A stretch of 64,000 bases of DNA from Dendrolimus kikuchii (GCA_019925095.2 CM034401.1:19252338-19316337); one strand, 5' to 3'. Shown: positions 52,401 through 64,000, counted from the first letter of the stretch. Translations and numbers: made by a program. Notes: generated by a model not told the origin, from the letters alone.

Positions 52401-53912
52401 ATATTTAGTTGTAATAAAACTAGAACGGGTTGAAATAAGGTATTAAAGTTTGTATGGCGGACCAATCATTTATCAAGTTTATAGATATAAAAATTCATAA
52501 TCTTTAAAAAAAATGCGACTCACTCGATCTGTCTGTCTGAATACTGAAAATGGACATAGATACTATTCATCCCGGTAGGTGGGATAGTTTGAGATATAAA
52601 ATGAAGTAAATCTTCCGAGGGCATATAGCACCAACATAAAAATACAATACAATATATCCTGTATTAACGCCTGCTCTTAAAACAAGAGGTATGCACTAGA
52701 GTTTGACGCGCGGCGGAGCCGCGGGGTAAACTCTAGTTGTTTTATATTTATGTATTAAACTAACACAATGTAAAACTTATAAATGTTATTTGCAATAAAA
52801 AAAGAAATTTCTTTGTTACAATATTTATAGCAAGACTAGGTATATAGTATTATCTATTACATCTATGCAGATTTCTTCAGTTTTTATTTTATTCTAAACA
52901 TGTCTATTGGTTACAAATCATATAATTATATCAAGAATTAGATAAATCAGGGCGTGGCCGTACCTAAGTGAGATTTTAAAAATCACCGAAGTTTTGATCA
53001 GTTCAAATTTTAGAAAAATGCTGAAAAAATAAATGTTCGTATATTTACACATCTAGCCACAAATTTTTGAGTAAGACGCTTTTAAACCTTTATTTATACT
53101 ACGCTAAATTAGGGACCCGATTCAGAGGGTAGGCGTAGCCTAGTTAGAGACTCCTACTCTGTTTTTCTTATTACACCATCCTAACCTATAGAAAGGGTCC
53201 AAAAATCGGTTTAGTATAACTAACCGCTACTCATAAGTTGCATAACTTCAACCTCTTGAATCTTCAACACAAGCACAACCCTATTGGATAGTGAAGAGCG
53301 GGCGCTGACCTAGCTTTTTTTCGCGTAGCTTTCTCGGATAACCTCATTCCAACTTTTTCCCGCCTTTCGCTCTGCTGCGCTGGCTGAAAAAATGTATCGC
53401 GTGCGTCACGAAACCTCCGACGTATGACTGTGGTATGACTTGAATCGTATGCGAACAAGATTGCATGCATCCGTTGCAATATGGACATCACTACACTTTT
53501 ATTACCACACACAAGACACAAGAGCGTGCGATTTGAGTTTTTAGCGGGAACTGCAAGTGCAGAGCGATGTTGTGCTGTTCAGCTCACTTTCTAAAAATGT
53601 GTAAAATGAACGATAAATGATGGATGATATTGATCATTATTTTAAAATAATGATTATGTGTTTTTGTGAAAAGGCCTTTCGGGTAGTCACAAGAATTGCA
53701 TTGTTTGGCGTAAATCAAAAATCTACGAAATGGATTAGGTGATACTGAAAAGTCAATATATCAAATTAGACATTTGGACATACGGATACAGTGCAGAAAA
53801 TTATTTCTAGCTTAAAATCTAACGCGGAAGGCTGTGATCATATAAGTTTGGATATGTTTATAATAACTGCTTCATAGTCTCAATGCCATTACGGCCATTA
53901 TAAATTTAAAAT
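52401..53912. other. Gene-free spacer
   Basis: 52520-52600 resembles the repeat at 50440-50690. 53264-53521 has an 85-codon minus frame without a recognisable domain. Nothing else could be assigned. Confidence 0.4.
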
Positions 53913-54060
53913 AGAATAGAGTATACTTTATTGTACAATAAAATTAATGAAACATTACACAAAAACAGCTTAGAATTAGGTACAAACAGCGGTCTTATCG
54001 CGGACAGCGATCTCTTCCAGGCAACCTTGGGATGGAGAGAGAAATATGCCACAAAAGCTA
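53913..54060 (+). repeat. Dispersed repeat, 'CTTTATTGTAC' copy
   Basis: Shares ACTTTATTG, GCGGTCTTATCGC and GATCTCTTCCAGGCAACCTT with 45228-45440. Confidence 0.5.
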
Positions 54061-54119
54061 GGGCAGGCTTTTGTTGCACAATATTTTTAAAACTGTTACA
54101 TATTGTACATTAATATTAT

Positions 54120-54210
54120 TATATATTTATATAATAATGTATAATATGTATAATTATACATACATACACATACGCACGCACACACACAGACATATATATA
54201 TATATATACT
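54120..54210. repeat. Microsatellite (TATA/CACA)
   Basis: Runs of TATA, CACACA and TATATATA directly before the repeat at 54210. Confidence 0.7.
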
Positions 54211-54540
54211 AGCGGCCCCGGCAGACGTTCTCCTGCTCTGAAAAAATAAAAATCTAGGACCCGATCCCAGCGCCACCTACCGGTTCCAATTGTGGATTTA
54301 AATCATCCGGGGACCCACTCAAGCATACAAAAACAAAATCACCAAAATTGCTCCAGGTGATTAGGAGGATTCTAGAACCCGATCTCAGTGCCACCTACCA
54401 GTTCCAACGGGATAAAAAGTAACCTATGTCCGTCTCCTGGTTCTAAGCTACCTCCCCACTAATTTTCAGCCAAATCGGTACAGCCGTTCTTGAGTTATAA
54501 ATAGTGTAACTAACACGACTTTCTTTTATATGTATAGATT
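54210..54540. repeat. Dispersed repeat, 'CCCGGCAGACGT' family, copy 2
   Basis: ACTAGCGGCCCCGGCAGACG at the start and GTTCTTGAGTTATAAATAGT, GTAACTAACACGACTTTC at the end; same frame as 9870-10345. Confidence 0.65.
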
Positions 54541-55059
54541 GCGTCTATTAAAAGCAATACATAATAATTATATAATGTTTCATTAAATAGCATAGAGATA
54601 CGTACAATAATAAGAATATATATTATACTTTGAGGTAGTAATCCTTAACAAGTATATTAAAGGATATTGATTGGGCTTGCCTCATTTCTAGTGGAAGCAT
54701 ATTCCATAATTAAATTGAATGATTATAAAACTTAGTTGTATTGAGCGGTGTTTATAGTCTCATGTTCACTGATGACCTGAGGAATTTCTCCTGATTCAGT
54801 GATTCACATTGAAAAAATGGAAACGTTACTTAAGATACGGAGTAGACTTGAGACTAAACAATATATTCTAACTAACAATATTCCGGCGAAGGCGGATAGG
54901 GAGCCAGTTGAGCTTAGTGCGAAATCGGATATATTATGATCATATTTGTTCAAACCAAATATGAAACGGATAGAAAAATTCTGGAATCGCTCAAGTTTAT
55001 GTAACTCAAAAATTGGGTAATCTTTTTATGCATATCTGTGAAATGCAATATCCTACTAC

Positions 55060-55335
55060 AGGGTGCAGGTGTCTACAAGCTCGATTATGAGTGTGGATTA
55101 TCATACATTGGGTAAACAAATAGGAGCGTAAAAACACGGGTCAAAGAACACAATATTGCTGACATGAAACACACAAGGTCTACAAAGTCTGAGATCAGTG
55201 AATACACGCTGGATAAACCCGACCAGTATATCAGATTCGATAAACCACAAATCTTCTCAAAAGAGAATTGTTTCATATCTAAAATGATGTGTGAGTCTAT
55301 TGAAATTAAAAAAACACCCAAATTTCAATAGAGAA
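55060..55335 (+). mobile_element. Penelope-like element, GIY-YIG endonuclease fragment
   Basis: Reads GVYKLDYECGLSYIG, a stop, then TNRSVKTRVKEHNIADMKHT. G-V-Y ... S-Y-I-G ... R-x(n)-R-x-x-E-H with preceding cysteine is the GIY-YIG domain found at the C-terminus of Penelope-like retroelements. An in-frame TAA right after YIG makes it a remnant. Confidence 0.8.
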
Positions 55336-55739
55336 GATGATTGGCAAGTACCACCTGTTTGGAATCCGATCATCAAAACTATTAAAACCCAAACCCAGGC
55401 ATAACCAACTGCTAGACCTCAAGACATTGTGAGCTATTTCTGCGTGCATCGGAACACAAACCAACTCGATTGACAATTTCTTATTATTTTGCCTCCCACC
55501 AATTTTAATATTACATAAAATTATTACAGCTAGGCATGTTTGCTGACGATTTTCTTGCCCCGCTTCTTTCTTCAATCCATATGTTGCGAAGCGGTGGTAA
55601 ATTAGATTAGGCTCCCATAGAGTAAATAATAACCATAAATAAAATTAAAACTAAGTAATTAAAATGAAAAAGTTGGTGGTAGGCTGAATAAAACTTTAAC
55701 AATACTCATTGACACTTGTAATCTTTGCCTCGTGATTAC

Positions 55740-55862
55740 GGCTACTGAAAAGTGGCTGAAACGTCGAAATAATAAAAATCAAATAAATTACCGCGCCTAA
55801 AACCGTTAAAACGTAGTCTTGTTATGTTTACTAGTGACAAAAACTTAAGAAAATATTATAAT
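55740..55862 (+). mobile_element. Penelope-like terminal sequence
   Basis: GGCTACTGAAAAGTGGCTGA, AACGTCGAAATAATAAAAAT and CCTAAAACCGTTAAAACGTA, then AAACTTAAGAAAATATTAT. Same terminus as at 30236, 31782 and 34735. The CTGA...GAAAC order resembles a degenerate hammerhead ribozyme core, which Penelope-like elements are known to carry. Confidence 0.6.
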
Positions 55863-55864
55863 AA

Positions 55865-56545
55865 CAATTGTTTATGTCAGTCGTCTGAGAAGTCAGAATT
55901 GAATAGGGGAGTACCTCAAGGATACATATTGGGCCCAATTCTTTTTATTTTATGTACAGATGACATTAAAAACCATATTAAACATTGCAAATATCACTTT
56001 TACGTATATGATACACAAATGTATATCTTGCAAGCCATCTTAAATTTATATTTCAATATTTAAATTAAATGAGGCTCCCAGTCGGATAGCCAGTTGGTCT
56101 AAAATTAATTCTTAATTTTTAAACCCAACTAAAACTAAATATAACTTATTCGGTACGAAGCTTCAACTTTCAGCTATAATGCCGACAATGAAAATCTCGC
56201 TAATGGATAAACCAATCGAACGAGTGTATTGTGCACGAAATTTGGACTTAGAAATGGATAGTGAGCTGAAATTTGAAAAGCATGTGGCTAATTCAGTAAA
56301 GAACTGTTTTTAGAAACTTAAAGTGCTGTATAGGTGAGGCCTCATTTATCAGAGCACTTACGTATTCAATTGGTGGCATCCCTCGTTTTAGCTAGACTAA
56401 ATTATGCAGATGTTGTTTTTGGCCCTCGCTTGCTAGCTAAAACTCAGCGGCTTGTTTAGCGAGTTCAGAATGCCTGTCCTCGGTTCTGCTCCAATAAGAG
56501 GTCATATCATTCCATATTTGAATAAGTACTCGATTATGATTAAGA
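55865..56545 (+). pseudogene. LINE reverse transcriptase fragment
   Basis: Reads RGVPQGYILGPILFILCTDD and VYDTQM (relics of the PQGS and YADD boxes), then after stops CARNLDLEMDSELKFEKHV and the C-terminal thumb part. Typical of a Jockey/CR1-like LINE. Several stops and frame changes; dead. Confidence 0.82.
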
Positions 56546-59200
56546 CACGGTACAAGTGGTATTTGATTTGATAATAGATTATTTCGTTTTATTTTATAAA
56601 TGTTTGTATTTATTATAACATTTATTATGGACTTTTTATTTATGATCATTAGTTTTCCTATCTATATCTATTTTATTAATACCGTTACTGACAATGTTGA
56701 TGATTATTGATTTCGTATCGATTTCTAGATTTGTACTTCGCAATGCTGTAATGTTTCCCGTGGACAGTACCTAAGGGCTTAGCGCTGGTTTTAACAGACC
56801 AGCATTGTGCTGATACTTTTGCCCCTTTTGGGACAAGTTTGTTAAGTGAAACATCTTAAGAGTCGTTGTGAACTTATGTTTATGAAACATTCTTTTTATT
56901 TAATGATATCCTATACTTTTAAGTGCTTTTAGTCTTTTCGTCCCTGGGTTTTTTTGTTGTAGCTATACAGAACGACATCTTTAATTTTGCTTTTTCGCAA
57001 TTTAAAAACATCCTTATCGCGCTTCAAATCCGCCACTTTCTATCCATTTCATATAAGTATGTATTTGTATGAGAAGTGCACGAGAAGCGCCAATAGTCTT
57101 TGACTTACAGACGGATACGACGGTCTCGTGTTTGTATTACACTATGGAACTCTAAAATCCGTGTTGATTAAAGAAAATACAATCTTTTGTAACATTATTA
57201 AATCGTACAAAGAGTATATACTTGTTCAACTACTTTATTATACTTATGAACAAGTAATTAAAAATAAATAAATGAATCCAAAAGACATGAGGTGGAGCTC
57301 GTGCGAGCTTTTTCAGGTATAATCCGATGTAGTAATAGAATTTTTTATAAGTTAGTAAATTTATCGACTGTGAAAAATTTGTAACGCTCATTGCTTTTCC
57401 ATAGTTGCTTTTGATACCCAGTAGTAAGCCGCAATAATTACTTATTTTTAACTGCGTTCTAATTTCAAAATTTGTCATAGTGTATTCGAGTTAATTTTTT
57501 TAATGTACTTGCTGTTGGAAACATGTTTTTGTTGTTTTATTAATCACAATGGCAGGCAAAAGAAATTAGTCCATACAAGTTCTTGTCTGAACTGTCCGTA
57601 TATATTTCATTGTTATGTTCGGATCTTCTCACTTTTCTGTTATTTTGTAAAATTGTTATTTTTTAAGAAGATCCGTGAGATTTTACTATAATCTGTCTTA
57701 CTTCCTCTTGTTACTTTCAGCAAGTATTACTTGTAATGTTTGTATTTCATCGGGGTTGAAATACTGCTTAATGATTATTGACTAGACGCAGAATCCTATT
57801 TCGAATTAAACAAGTATTTTGGGAGGCAAAAGAACACATGAAAATGAGAGAATTTACCATTAGCATTTCAAGCCTAATATGCATATTGTTTCAATTACCA
57901 TTAATATGGAGAAGGATATCATAAGGAAACCTAGATTACCCGAGATAAATGGAGTTAGAGTTACCGAAGTATGCAACCCCGCAATCCCCTTTGGACAAGC
58001 AAAGTGACTAGGTGGGACGTTAATGGTCTTAAATTATGATATAGTGTAGTAGGTAAGCAGAGGTTAAGTACAATATTCTCTAGTAATATACGAAAATGTA
58101 AATTCCGCTCGCCTTTAACATAATGTCATTTAAACTTTCTGACTGCGGCAGTTAGTGCCTAATCTACGCGATATCGTTATTCAATATCCATGCCAATTTA
58201 GCCAAAATACAAATAACAATATAACATCTGTAGAAACCTGAAAATCTTTACATTTCACAGAAACAGGATACATTAGCTTCTGCGAAATTCACTTCCAGTG
58301 AAAGTAGAGTGAGTCAACGGGCCACGTAACGACCACGGAACTCACAACACTAATTATCGCAAAAAAAACATATTTACTCATTTTTTTTCACAGTATATTT
58401 ATATGTATGTATGTATTTGTGTGTACACGACCTTATATATATATACAATATCTATAGAGATGTTATTGCGTAAAGTGTATGGAGGTTGGCACTGAAAAGC
58501 AGCGCTATATCGGGATTAAAAAAAAAATCGATACAGCACATTGCTGAGTTGTCAACCTCGTTGCCTAAAAATCTCGACGTACAAGCCTTAGTTATTTATT
58601 TATTAATTACATATATGTTTTTGTGTTTTATGTAAAAATGTTGTGAATGTATTATTTGTTTTTTATGTATAGCGTCGTATTTTTTATTTTATTTTATTTT
58701 TTTAGTCAATAAATCTTTTCTTTCTTTCTATTTTAACAGCGGAAAAAATTGTTATTACTCATGGCCGGTTATTATGTCTTACTATTAATTTGACATTACT
58801 TGTATAGAGCTTATGTCAGATTTTAACCAGTAGTAAGGTGAATGAACGTTTAAACCAATATTAGACCGTTCATTTATGTCTTTATATTTAGATAAATCAA
58901 CCAAAGTGAACCATATAAACATAAAGTTAACATTTTACATAATCATTGAATGTTATTGAATACTGTCATGTCCTTTTAGTTCCATGCCTTTCAATCACAT
59001 TGATTCAATTTAGTTGATCAATTTAATATCAACATTAGTAAGATAGAAAATGACTATTATTAAAGCCCCCATTACACACAATATTACAAACAACAGTCAT
59101 AACTACAATCCGCGTAGAATTTTATGCTAGCTCTTATTAACAACAGATGACGTAACAAACGCTTTTTCACACCAAAATCATTGTACCTATTGAACGAACA
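56546..59200. other. Gene-free AT-rich spacer
   Basis: Open frames are all under 85 codons and unrecognised. 58480-58560 has a short GAGGTTGGCACTGAAAAGCA sequence resembling 45600-45625. Nothing else supported. Confidence 0.4.
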
Positions 59201-59204
59201 ATGT

Positions 59205-59375
59205 CAAGCAGCCAAACACACATTATATATCCACAGCGAAGCAAGTTTTGATAGAAAAACTTTTATGGTGGGTGTCTGGAACTGGCCCCTGAGTGATCCG
59301 TTGTATACTACCCATAAGACAAGCGTAACTTGCTTAGCTTGGGGATATACAATATGTGTTTGTTTGCCAATTTAT
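59205..59375 (+). mobile_element. SINE, 3' part only
   Basis: GGGTGTCTGGAACTGGCCCC, GATCCGTTGTATACTACCCA and GCGTAACTTGCTTAGCTTGG follow the body of 50785-51030; the tRNA-like head is missing and a short inverted piece of the tail precedes it. Confidence 0.75.
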
Positions 59376-60110
59376 TTATTTTTTGAAATTTTATTATTAT
59401 ACGACATTGTTTTAGCTCAAGTTTATTATATGAAAGTTCAATATGTTTCTTTTCAGTTTTAAGCTGATTTGTTTTAAACCCTCAGCAGGGCCAGATCTAG
59501 GAACGGCAAATTCAGAGAGTCCAAATTCAAACTTCGCAGACAAATACACAACTCACCATTAACGCAAGTTTGACCACTGAGACGTCCAGTACTTTACGCA
59601 CATAAATTAATTTTCGCGGGGAGCATAGACAAAGGCGAGCGGGGGCGGCATTGTTCAGTTTTTGGTCTTCCTCGGAAAAATTTAAGATCTGACCATCAGA
59701 CGAATGACGATAGACGAAACTTCGTGAAAAATATGATCAAATGAAGTCAAGCATTTTTTAGAAATTTGTGTGTGTAAACTTAGTATATACGTGGTTTGCG
59801 TCTGTACGGTCAATAGTAATGTACCCACTGAAAACTGTTCCACATTTTTCCGTGATAATTCGTTTGTTTCATTCATTCATTCCAAGATCGGCTTCCGTTG
59901 TGGCCGGTTTCTGTATTTTACTATTCACTCACTTGACTTGCCATCGGTTGAATTTTCACATTACTTGTCAAATTTTAATAGATAGTAAGGCAAATGAACG
60001 GTCAAGAAGATATCTCTCTCAAAAAAGTACAAGGAAGGAAAAGGTCAATAATACACAAAATGTTAATTATTCATTCAAATAATGACGACGAATAATTCAA
60101 TCATCAAAAC
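59376..60110. other. Spacer, nothing recognised
   Basis: Short open frames only (up to 104 codons at 59768-60082) and no recognisable domain. Confidence 0.35.
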
Positions 60111-60114
60111 ATTT

Positions 60115-61265
60115 TTTAAACGCTTTTTCCGGCACTGAGTTTAGGTTTCGTCGCGAATATTTCTTTATGTCTTTTACCGAATGAAAACGGGTGCCACGAA
60201 GTAGTAATTTGAGTTTAGGAAAAAGAAAGAAGTCAGCTGGAGACATATCTGGTGACCAAGGTGGTGTTTGTTGAGTTTTTGGTCAAAAATTCGTTCACAA
60301 TGATAGCCTTGTGCGAAGGCGCATTATCGTGATGCTAAAAGCCAGAATTTTCTTTCTACAAATTAGGCCTTTTTCGTCGAATTTGCTCTCTTAAACGCCG
60401 CATGACGCTCAAATAATATACTTTATTTACCGTTCGACCTTCCGGTAAGAATTCTGAATGCACAACACCGCGATAGTCAAAGAAAACAGTCAACATGACT
60501 TTGACTTTTAATCGAGTTTGGCGTGGTTTTTTCTTTTTAATTGCAGGAGTTCAGCAGACAGGCAAACGGCCCACTTGATGGAAAACAGTTACCATCGCCT
60601 ATGGACATTTGCCACACCAAAGGTGCGACAAATGCGCTGCTGCTCTCTTAAGGGAGACTGGAACCTGGTCACTAATGCCGGAACACAACTCAAGGTTGTT
60701 ATGACGACATACTTTAGACCAGGGGTGGTAGCCATCCAGTTTCGGTTTCGGTTCAGTTGTAAAGCGCCACTCCGAAGCTTGTTGACTAGTTTGCATGTTA
60801 AACTCGTAAACCCACTTCTCGTCACCAGTAACAATGCGTTTCATGAATGTTGGGTCGGAATTGACTTATTCTAGCATGTCCTTAGCGACTCCTATGCGAT
60901 TGAGTTTTTGGACTAGCCGAGCGGCAACATGTTTCATACCTAAGTGATTATTTAAAATGATACGGATCGACTCGTGAGCCATAGAAAGTTCAGCGGCTAT
61001 TTCTCTCAAACTTGAATGAAGATTTTCAGTCGCCATTTCCTTCACTTTTGTGATGTTAACTTCAGTTGAAGACGTTGATTGCCTACCAGGGCGAGGAAAC
61101 TCTTCCAGCATATCTCGACCACTTTTGAGCGCCATGTACCACTCATAAGCACGTGTTTTTGATCAAGTCGATTCACCGTAAGCCTACTGTAACATTTTCA
61201 GTGTCTCCGAACACAATATTTCATTGGCGATGCAAAATTTAAGACGTTTTGTTCGATGTTTTTGT
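60115..61265 (-). pseudogene. mariner transposase pseudogene (DD34D type)
   Basis: Minus strand: N-terminal EWYMALKSGRDMLEEFPRPG and RQSTSS (linker), HTH part SSLREIAAELSMAHESIRII, then GDEKWVYEFN (first D), and after an insertion LTVFFDYRGVVHSEFLP and HHDNAPSHKA (second D). These are classical mariner boxes. Stops and frame changes throughout. Split at 60520-60740 by a retroposon of the GCAGAC family. Confidence 0.88.
60520..60740 (-). mobile_element. Retroposon inserted in the mariner pseudogene
   Basis: TTCTTTTTAATTGCAGGAGT, CAGACAGGCAAACGGCCCAC and GTTATGACGACATACTTTAG match 34040-34290. It separates the mariner sequence ...EPKPK from ...TRLKVKVMLTVFFDY. Confidence 0.8.
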
Positions 61266-61614
61266 CTATTATGAAATTCGCAATACACACTAGATATGAT
61301 CGAACTAAAAACAGCACTGTGTTTAATCATACACATAAACAGTTGTGCCAATCTAACAAAAAAAAAATTGAATTTGGAACCATAAACAAATCATCCATTC
61401 CCGATACTTTTTTGACAGAATGTAGGAGCAGGCCATTAGCCGACTTCGCTCTTAGAGCTCCAGCTCCTCTACTATTTTGCTCATGTGAGTTTAAGCGTCT
61501 GCTTTTTTTTATAAAAATTGTTTTAAAATTTGTTGTAATTGAATTGTTTTTTTATTAATTAAAAATGATATAGTCTTTTAAATAATAACAAAACCTAAGT
61601 GTGTAGAATACATA

Positions 61615-61720
61615 GTAGTATACGGCGGCATATCGGCCGCTATCTTAGGGTCACAGGGACAGGTGGCGTCGAACCCGCGTCCGCGACATTGGCAAGGTGC
61701 CTTTAATTTATCTCCTAATA
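61615..61720 (-). repeat. Possible tRNA-like SINE fragment
   Basis: Minus strand shows GACGCGGGTTCGACGCC, close to a pol III B box. Only a weak case. Confidence 0.3.
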
Positions 61721-61874
61721 CATTAACCGGTGAGCGAATCAGAAAGAAATGCTTTAATATAATAACGCTTCAATTTGTTTTCATATATCTTTTAGTACTT
61801 TTAAATAATACTAGATGTGCCCGCGACTTCAATTCTTTCACGCAATTTTTTTCCCCTAAATAAAGAGACTTTTC

Positions 61875-62130
61875 ATTCATTGCTGAAGCACGGCAGACAG
61901 GCTGACGGCCCAACTATGATGAAAAGTGGTTACCGCCGCCTATGGACATTGGCAATACGGTGCTGGTAATGTACTGCCGACCTTGAAGGAGAAACTGGAA
62001 CCTGACCACTGATGCCGGAACACAACTCATAGTTATTATGGCGGCAGACTCTAGACCAGGGGTGGTTGCCATCCAGTCGGGCAAATACCCTACCACCTGG
62101 CTGTGGGTTGTTTTGTCGAATCTTACAAGA
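61875..62130 (-). mobile_element. Dispersed retroposon, 'GCAGAC' family
   Basis: GGCAGACAGGCTGACGGCCC to GGCAAATACCCTACCACCTG and TTTTGTCGAATCTTACAAGA. Confidence 0.7.
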
Positions 62131-62374
62131 CTAAGTTACTCCTTATAACATTAGCTTTCTGCCAGTGAAAATCCCGTCAAAATCGGTCAAGGCGTTTCAG
62201 AGATTAGCCGGAACGTCCACAGAGAGGGACAAAAAATTTAAAAATTGTTTTTTTATATAAGTACCGTATATACTATGTATTTAGTAAAAAGCTGTTATTT
62301 TCACATTACAAACAGACACTTCAATTTTATTTATCTTTTATCTTTCCATAATTGATAGTACTAGGAATGACTAT

Positions 62375-62553
62375 TGCAGAAGTCGTGGAAGGCCTCGACA
62401 CACCTTCCATGATCAAATTGATCGAGTACTAGCAGAAGGTGATATCAGGAGCCCTAAGAACAGACGAGCGTGCATGACCAGAGTTATGAATGTCAAAGAA
62501 GCAAGTGAGGAAGAATAAGCCTGAATGGCGCTCTGTTGTTCGTGCCTACCCCA
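62375..62553 (+). mobile_element. LINE 3' end, tail lost
   Basis: GAAGTCGTGGAAGGCCTCGA through CGCTCTGTTGTTCGTGCCTA; here the (TATG)n tail is replaced by another repeat (CAGACAGACGGCCCAG). Confidence 0.75.
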
Positions 62554-62554
62554 G

Positions 62555-62825
62555 ACAGACGGCCCAGATCATGGGAAGTGGTAACCGTCGCCTATAGGCG
62601 TTCGCAACACCAATGGTTAAATCAACGCGGGACCAGCCATTAGAATGGGATAGGGGGATGAGATAGAGCGATCAGACAGGAAAAATGCGATAGAAGGGAT
62701 GGGATTGGAAAAGGGGGATGGGAAGATTGGACAGGGGGAGAGGAAAGGGAAGATTGGTTAGGAGGAGAGTGTAGGGAGAATTGGATAGGGGAGAGGAAAC
62801 TGGGCCTTAGCACTGAACCCTTTCT
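62555..62825 (-). repeat. Repeat with GGGATGGGA tandem part
   Basis: GGGATAGGGGGATGAGATAG and similar G-rich units; minus-strand relative of 22700-22930. Confidence 0.5.
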
Positions 62826-63489
62826 TTTCTTGAGTTTAGATAATAATATAGCAAAGCACCATTAGACATCGGTATGTATTATCTTCTATTATGTATTTGA
62901 ATAAAATTGCCGATAAATCAACGCATCAGTCCGCTTTTCTAAGAATTAATATTTCACATTAAAATATATTATCAACTACTATGAAGTATAAGTAAGCCTA
63001 TATCACTAAGAAATAATGTAGCTTTCTACTATGGAAAGAATATTCAAAATCGGTTCAGTAGTTCAAGAAATTACTTCCTACAAACAAACTTGCAAACTTT
63101 ACCTCCTTATAATATTAGTACAGATTAGGGGTGGCTTATGGCTACCATACATATTCTTGATTGTAGTTGAATTTTTTTTCAAATCTTGGAAACTTAAAGA
63201 TTTTTTTTTTATTTTATTGGAAAAGCAAATAGCTACACTATTAAAATTAAATACAAAATTACAACTTAAAATATTAAGTAACAATGCAGCCCAGAGCGCT
63301 GTCCACAAGTTAAAATATTAATAAGATGCCCTTCATGTCTTTTTTCTTTAGGTCACGCTTTAATTTTTGGAACTATGAAGTAAAAAATTAAAAGAAAATT
63401 TTGGGAGTAATTTAAGGTATTAAAATAGATCTTCACATATACTAACATGAAAATTGGCACAATATTAATTGATATTTTGGATTACATGT

Positions 63490-63575
63490 AATTAAAACCA
63501 CATTTGAAGGGTTTTAAGCGGGGCATTTTATTTGATTATTTGGTAGACGTCATCACGGAAGACAACGGTATGTCA
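63490..63575. mobile_element. Penelope-type terminal fragment, diverged
   Basis: GAAGGGTTTTAAGCGGGGCA, TTTTATTTGATTATTTGG and CATCACGGAAGAC follow the order of the 31782 copy with many changes. Confidence 0.4.
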
Positions 63576-63599
63576 TTTATTCTGTGGAAGATAGTACGG

Positions 63600-63790
63600 C
63601 CGTTTGTGTGAAGCGCGACAGGTGTCGCCGCTGGCACTGTCACATCTTACAAAAACTAAGTCAGGGGTTGGTAAAGCTGCTTCAATAGCTGTAGCTCTCA
63701 AACGACGTAAATATGGAACTTTAGTAGGAGTTACATGTTTGTGCTGTTTGGAGTTACATCATATAGGTACATCCTTCTTAAATCTAAATT
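63600..63790 (+). mobile_element. Possible LINE coding fragment
   Basis: Reads KTKSGVGKAASIAVALKRRK YGTLVG, similar to segments near the end of LINE polyproteins where K-x-K-Y precedes a Phe/Pro-rich tract. Weak. Confidence 0.3.
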
Positions 63791-63834
63791 AATATTATCC
63801 GTGCAGGAACGGAAAAAGAATATTAATTCCTGCA

Positions 63835-64000
63835 GCCAGGTGGCCTGTCGTAAGAGGCGACAAAACAACCCATAGCCAGGTGGTAGGGTATTTGCCCGTC
63901 TGGATGGCTACCACCTCTGCTCTAGAGTATCCCGCCATGACAACCTTGATTTGTGTTTCGGCATTAGTGGCAAGGTTCTTTTTACGAGTACGACAGCACA
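63835..64000 (+). mobile_element. Dispersed retroposon, 'GCAGAC' family, cut by window end
   Basis: GGTGGCCTGTCGTAAGAGGC, GACAAAACAACCCATAGCCA and GGTGGTAGGGTATTTGCCCG are the reverse of the right end of 9000-9290; the rest lies outside the window. Confidence 0.7.

Noticed and set aside
53264..53521. 85-codon minus-strand frame
   Set aside because: Basic, low-complexity reading without homology that I can recognise; no splice context.
61663..61720. A tRNA gene
   Set aside because: Only a B-box-like sequence is visible; no cloverleaf can be drawn from the flanks.

Overview
The window is a stretch of insect, almost certainly lepidopteran (moth or butterfly), nuclear genome. Evidence: AT-rich sequence; small GT-AG exons scattered through introns full of mobile elements; protein-coding exons that read as animal orthologues; and dispersed families typical of Lepidoptera (tRNA-derived SINEs, RTE-like LINE tails ending in TGA/ATG repeats, mariner/maT and Tc1 elements, Penelope-like elements, many MITEs). 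I cannot name the species.

Only three host genes can be supported, each reconstructed exon by exon with matching splice phases. (1) 7513-25528, minus strand: a dual-GAF cyclic nucleotide phosphodiesterase of the PDE2A type. Sixteen exons were found and the whole HD catalytic domain is present, but one expected exon in the middle of GAF-B could not be found; the interval that should hold it contains an intact Tc1 transposase gene. (2) 26367-36230, plus strand: a UBXN1/SAKS1-type UBA-UBX ubiquitin adaptor, six exons, 322 residues, complete. It is divergent from the PDE2 gene, with 838 bp between the start codons. (3) 40336-47679, minus strand: a secreted/lysosomal RNase T2, three exons, 267 residues, complete with signal peptide and both catalytic motifs, convergent with UBXN1.

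Layout. 1-7500: no gene; it holds a pair of apparently identical ~143 bp inverted repeats about 4.7 kb apart. 7.5-25.5 kb: PDE2 with introns loaded with LINE, SINE, hAT-, PIF- and Tc1-type sequence. 25.5-26.4 kb: shared promoter region. 26.4-36.3 kb: UBXN1. 36.3-40.3 kb: mostly unassigned spacer. 40.3-47.7 kb: RNase T2 with a 6.1 kb intron holding a solo LTR, a pogo-like MITE and LINE remnants. 47.7-64 kb: gene-poor, with a decayed maT transposase, a 9-bp-unit minisatellite of about 1.7 kb, a Penelope-like GIY-YIG fragment next to a LINE reverse transcriptase fragment, and a mariner pseudogene interrupted by another repeat.

The three genes (cyclic-nucleotide hydrolysis, ubiquitin/p97 adaptor, RNA degradation) are not an obvious pathway. 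The most notable things are the PDE2/Tc1 locus with its missing GAF-B exon, the loss of the NKFDE signature in GAF-A, a Penelope insertion that seems to carry an inverted copy of its own target flank, and the long inverted repeat at the left end. Homology calls were made by eye from conserved family motifs; no database search was run.
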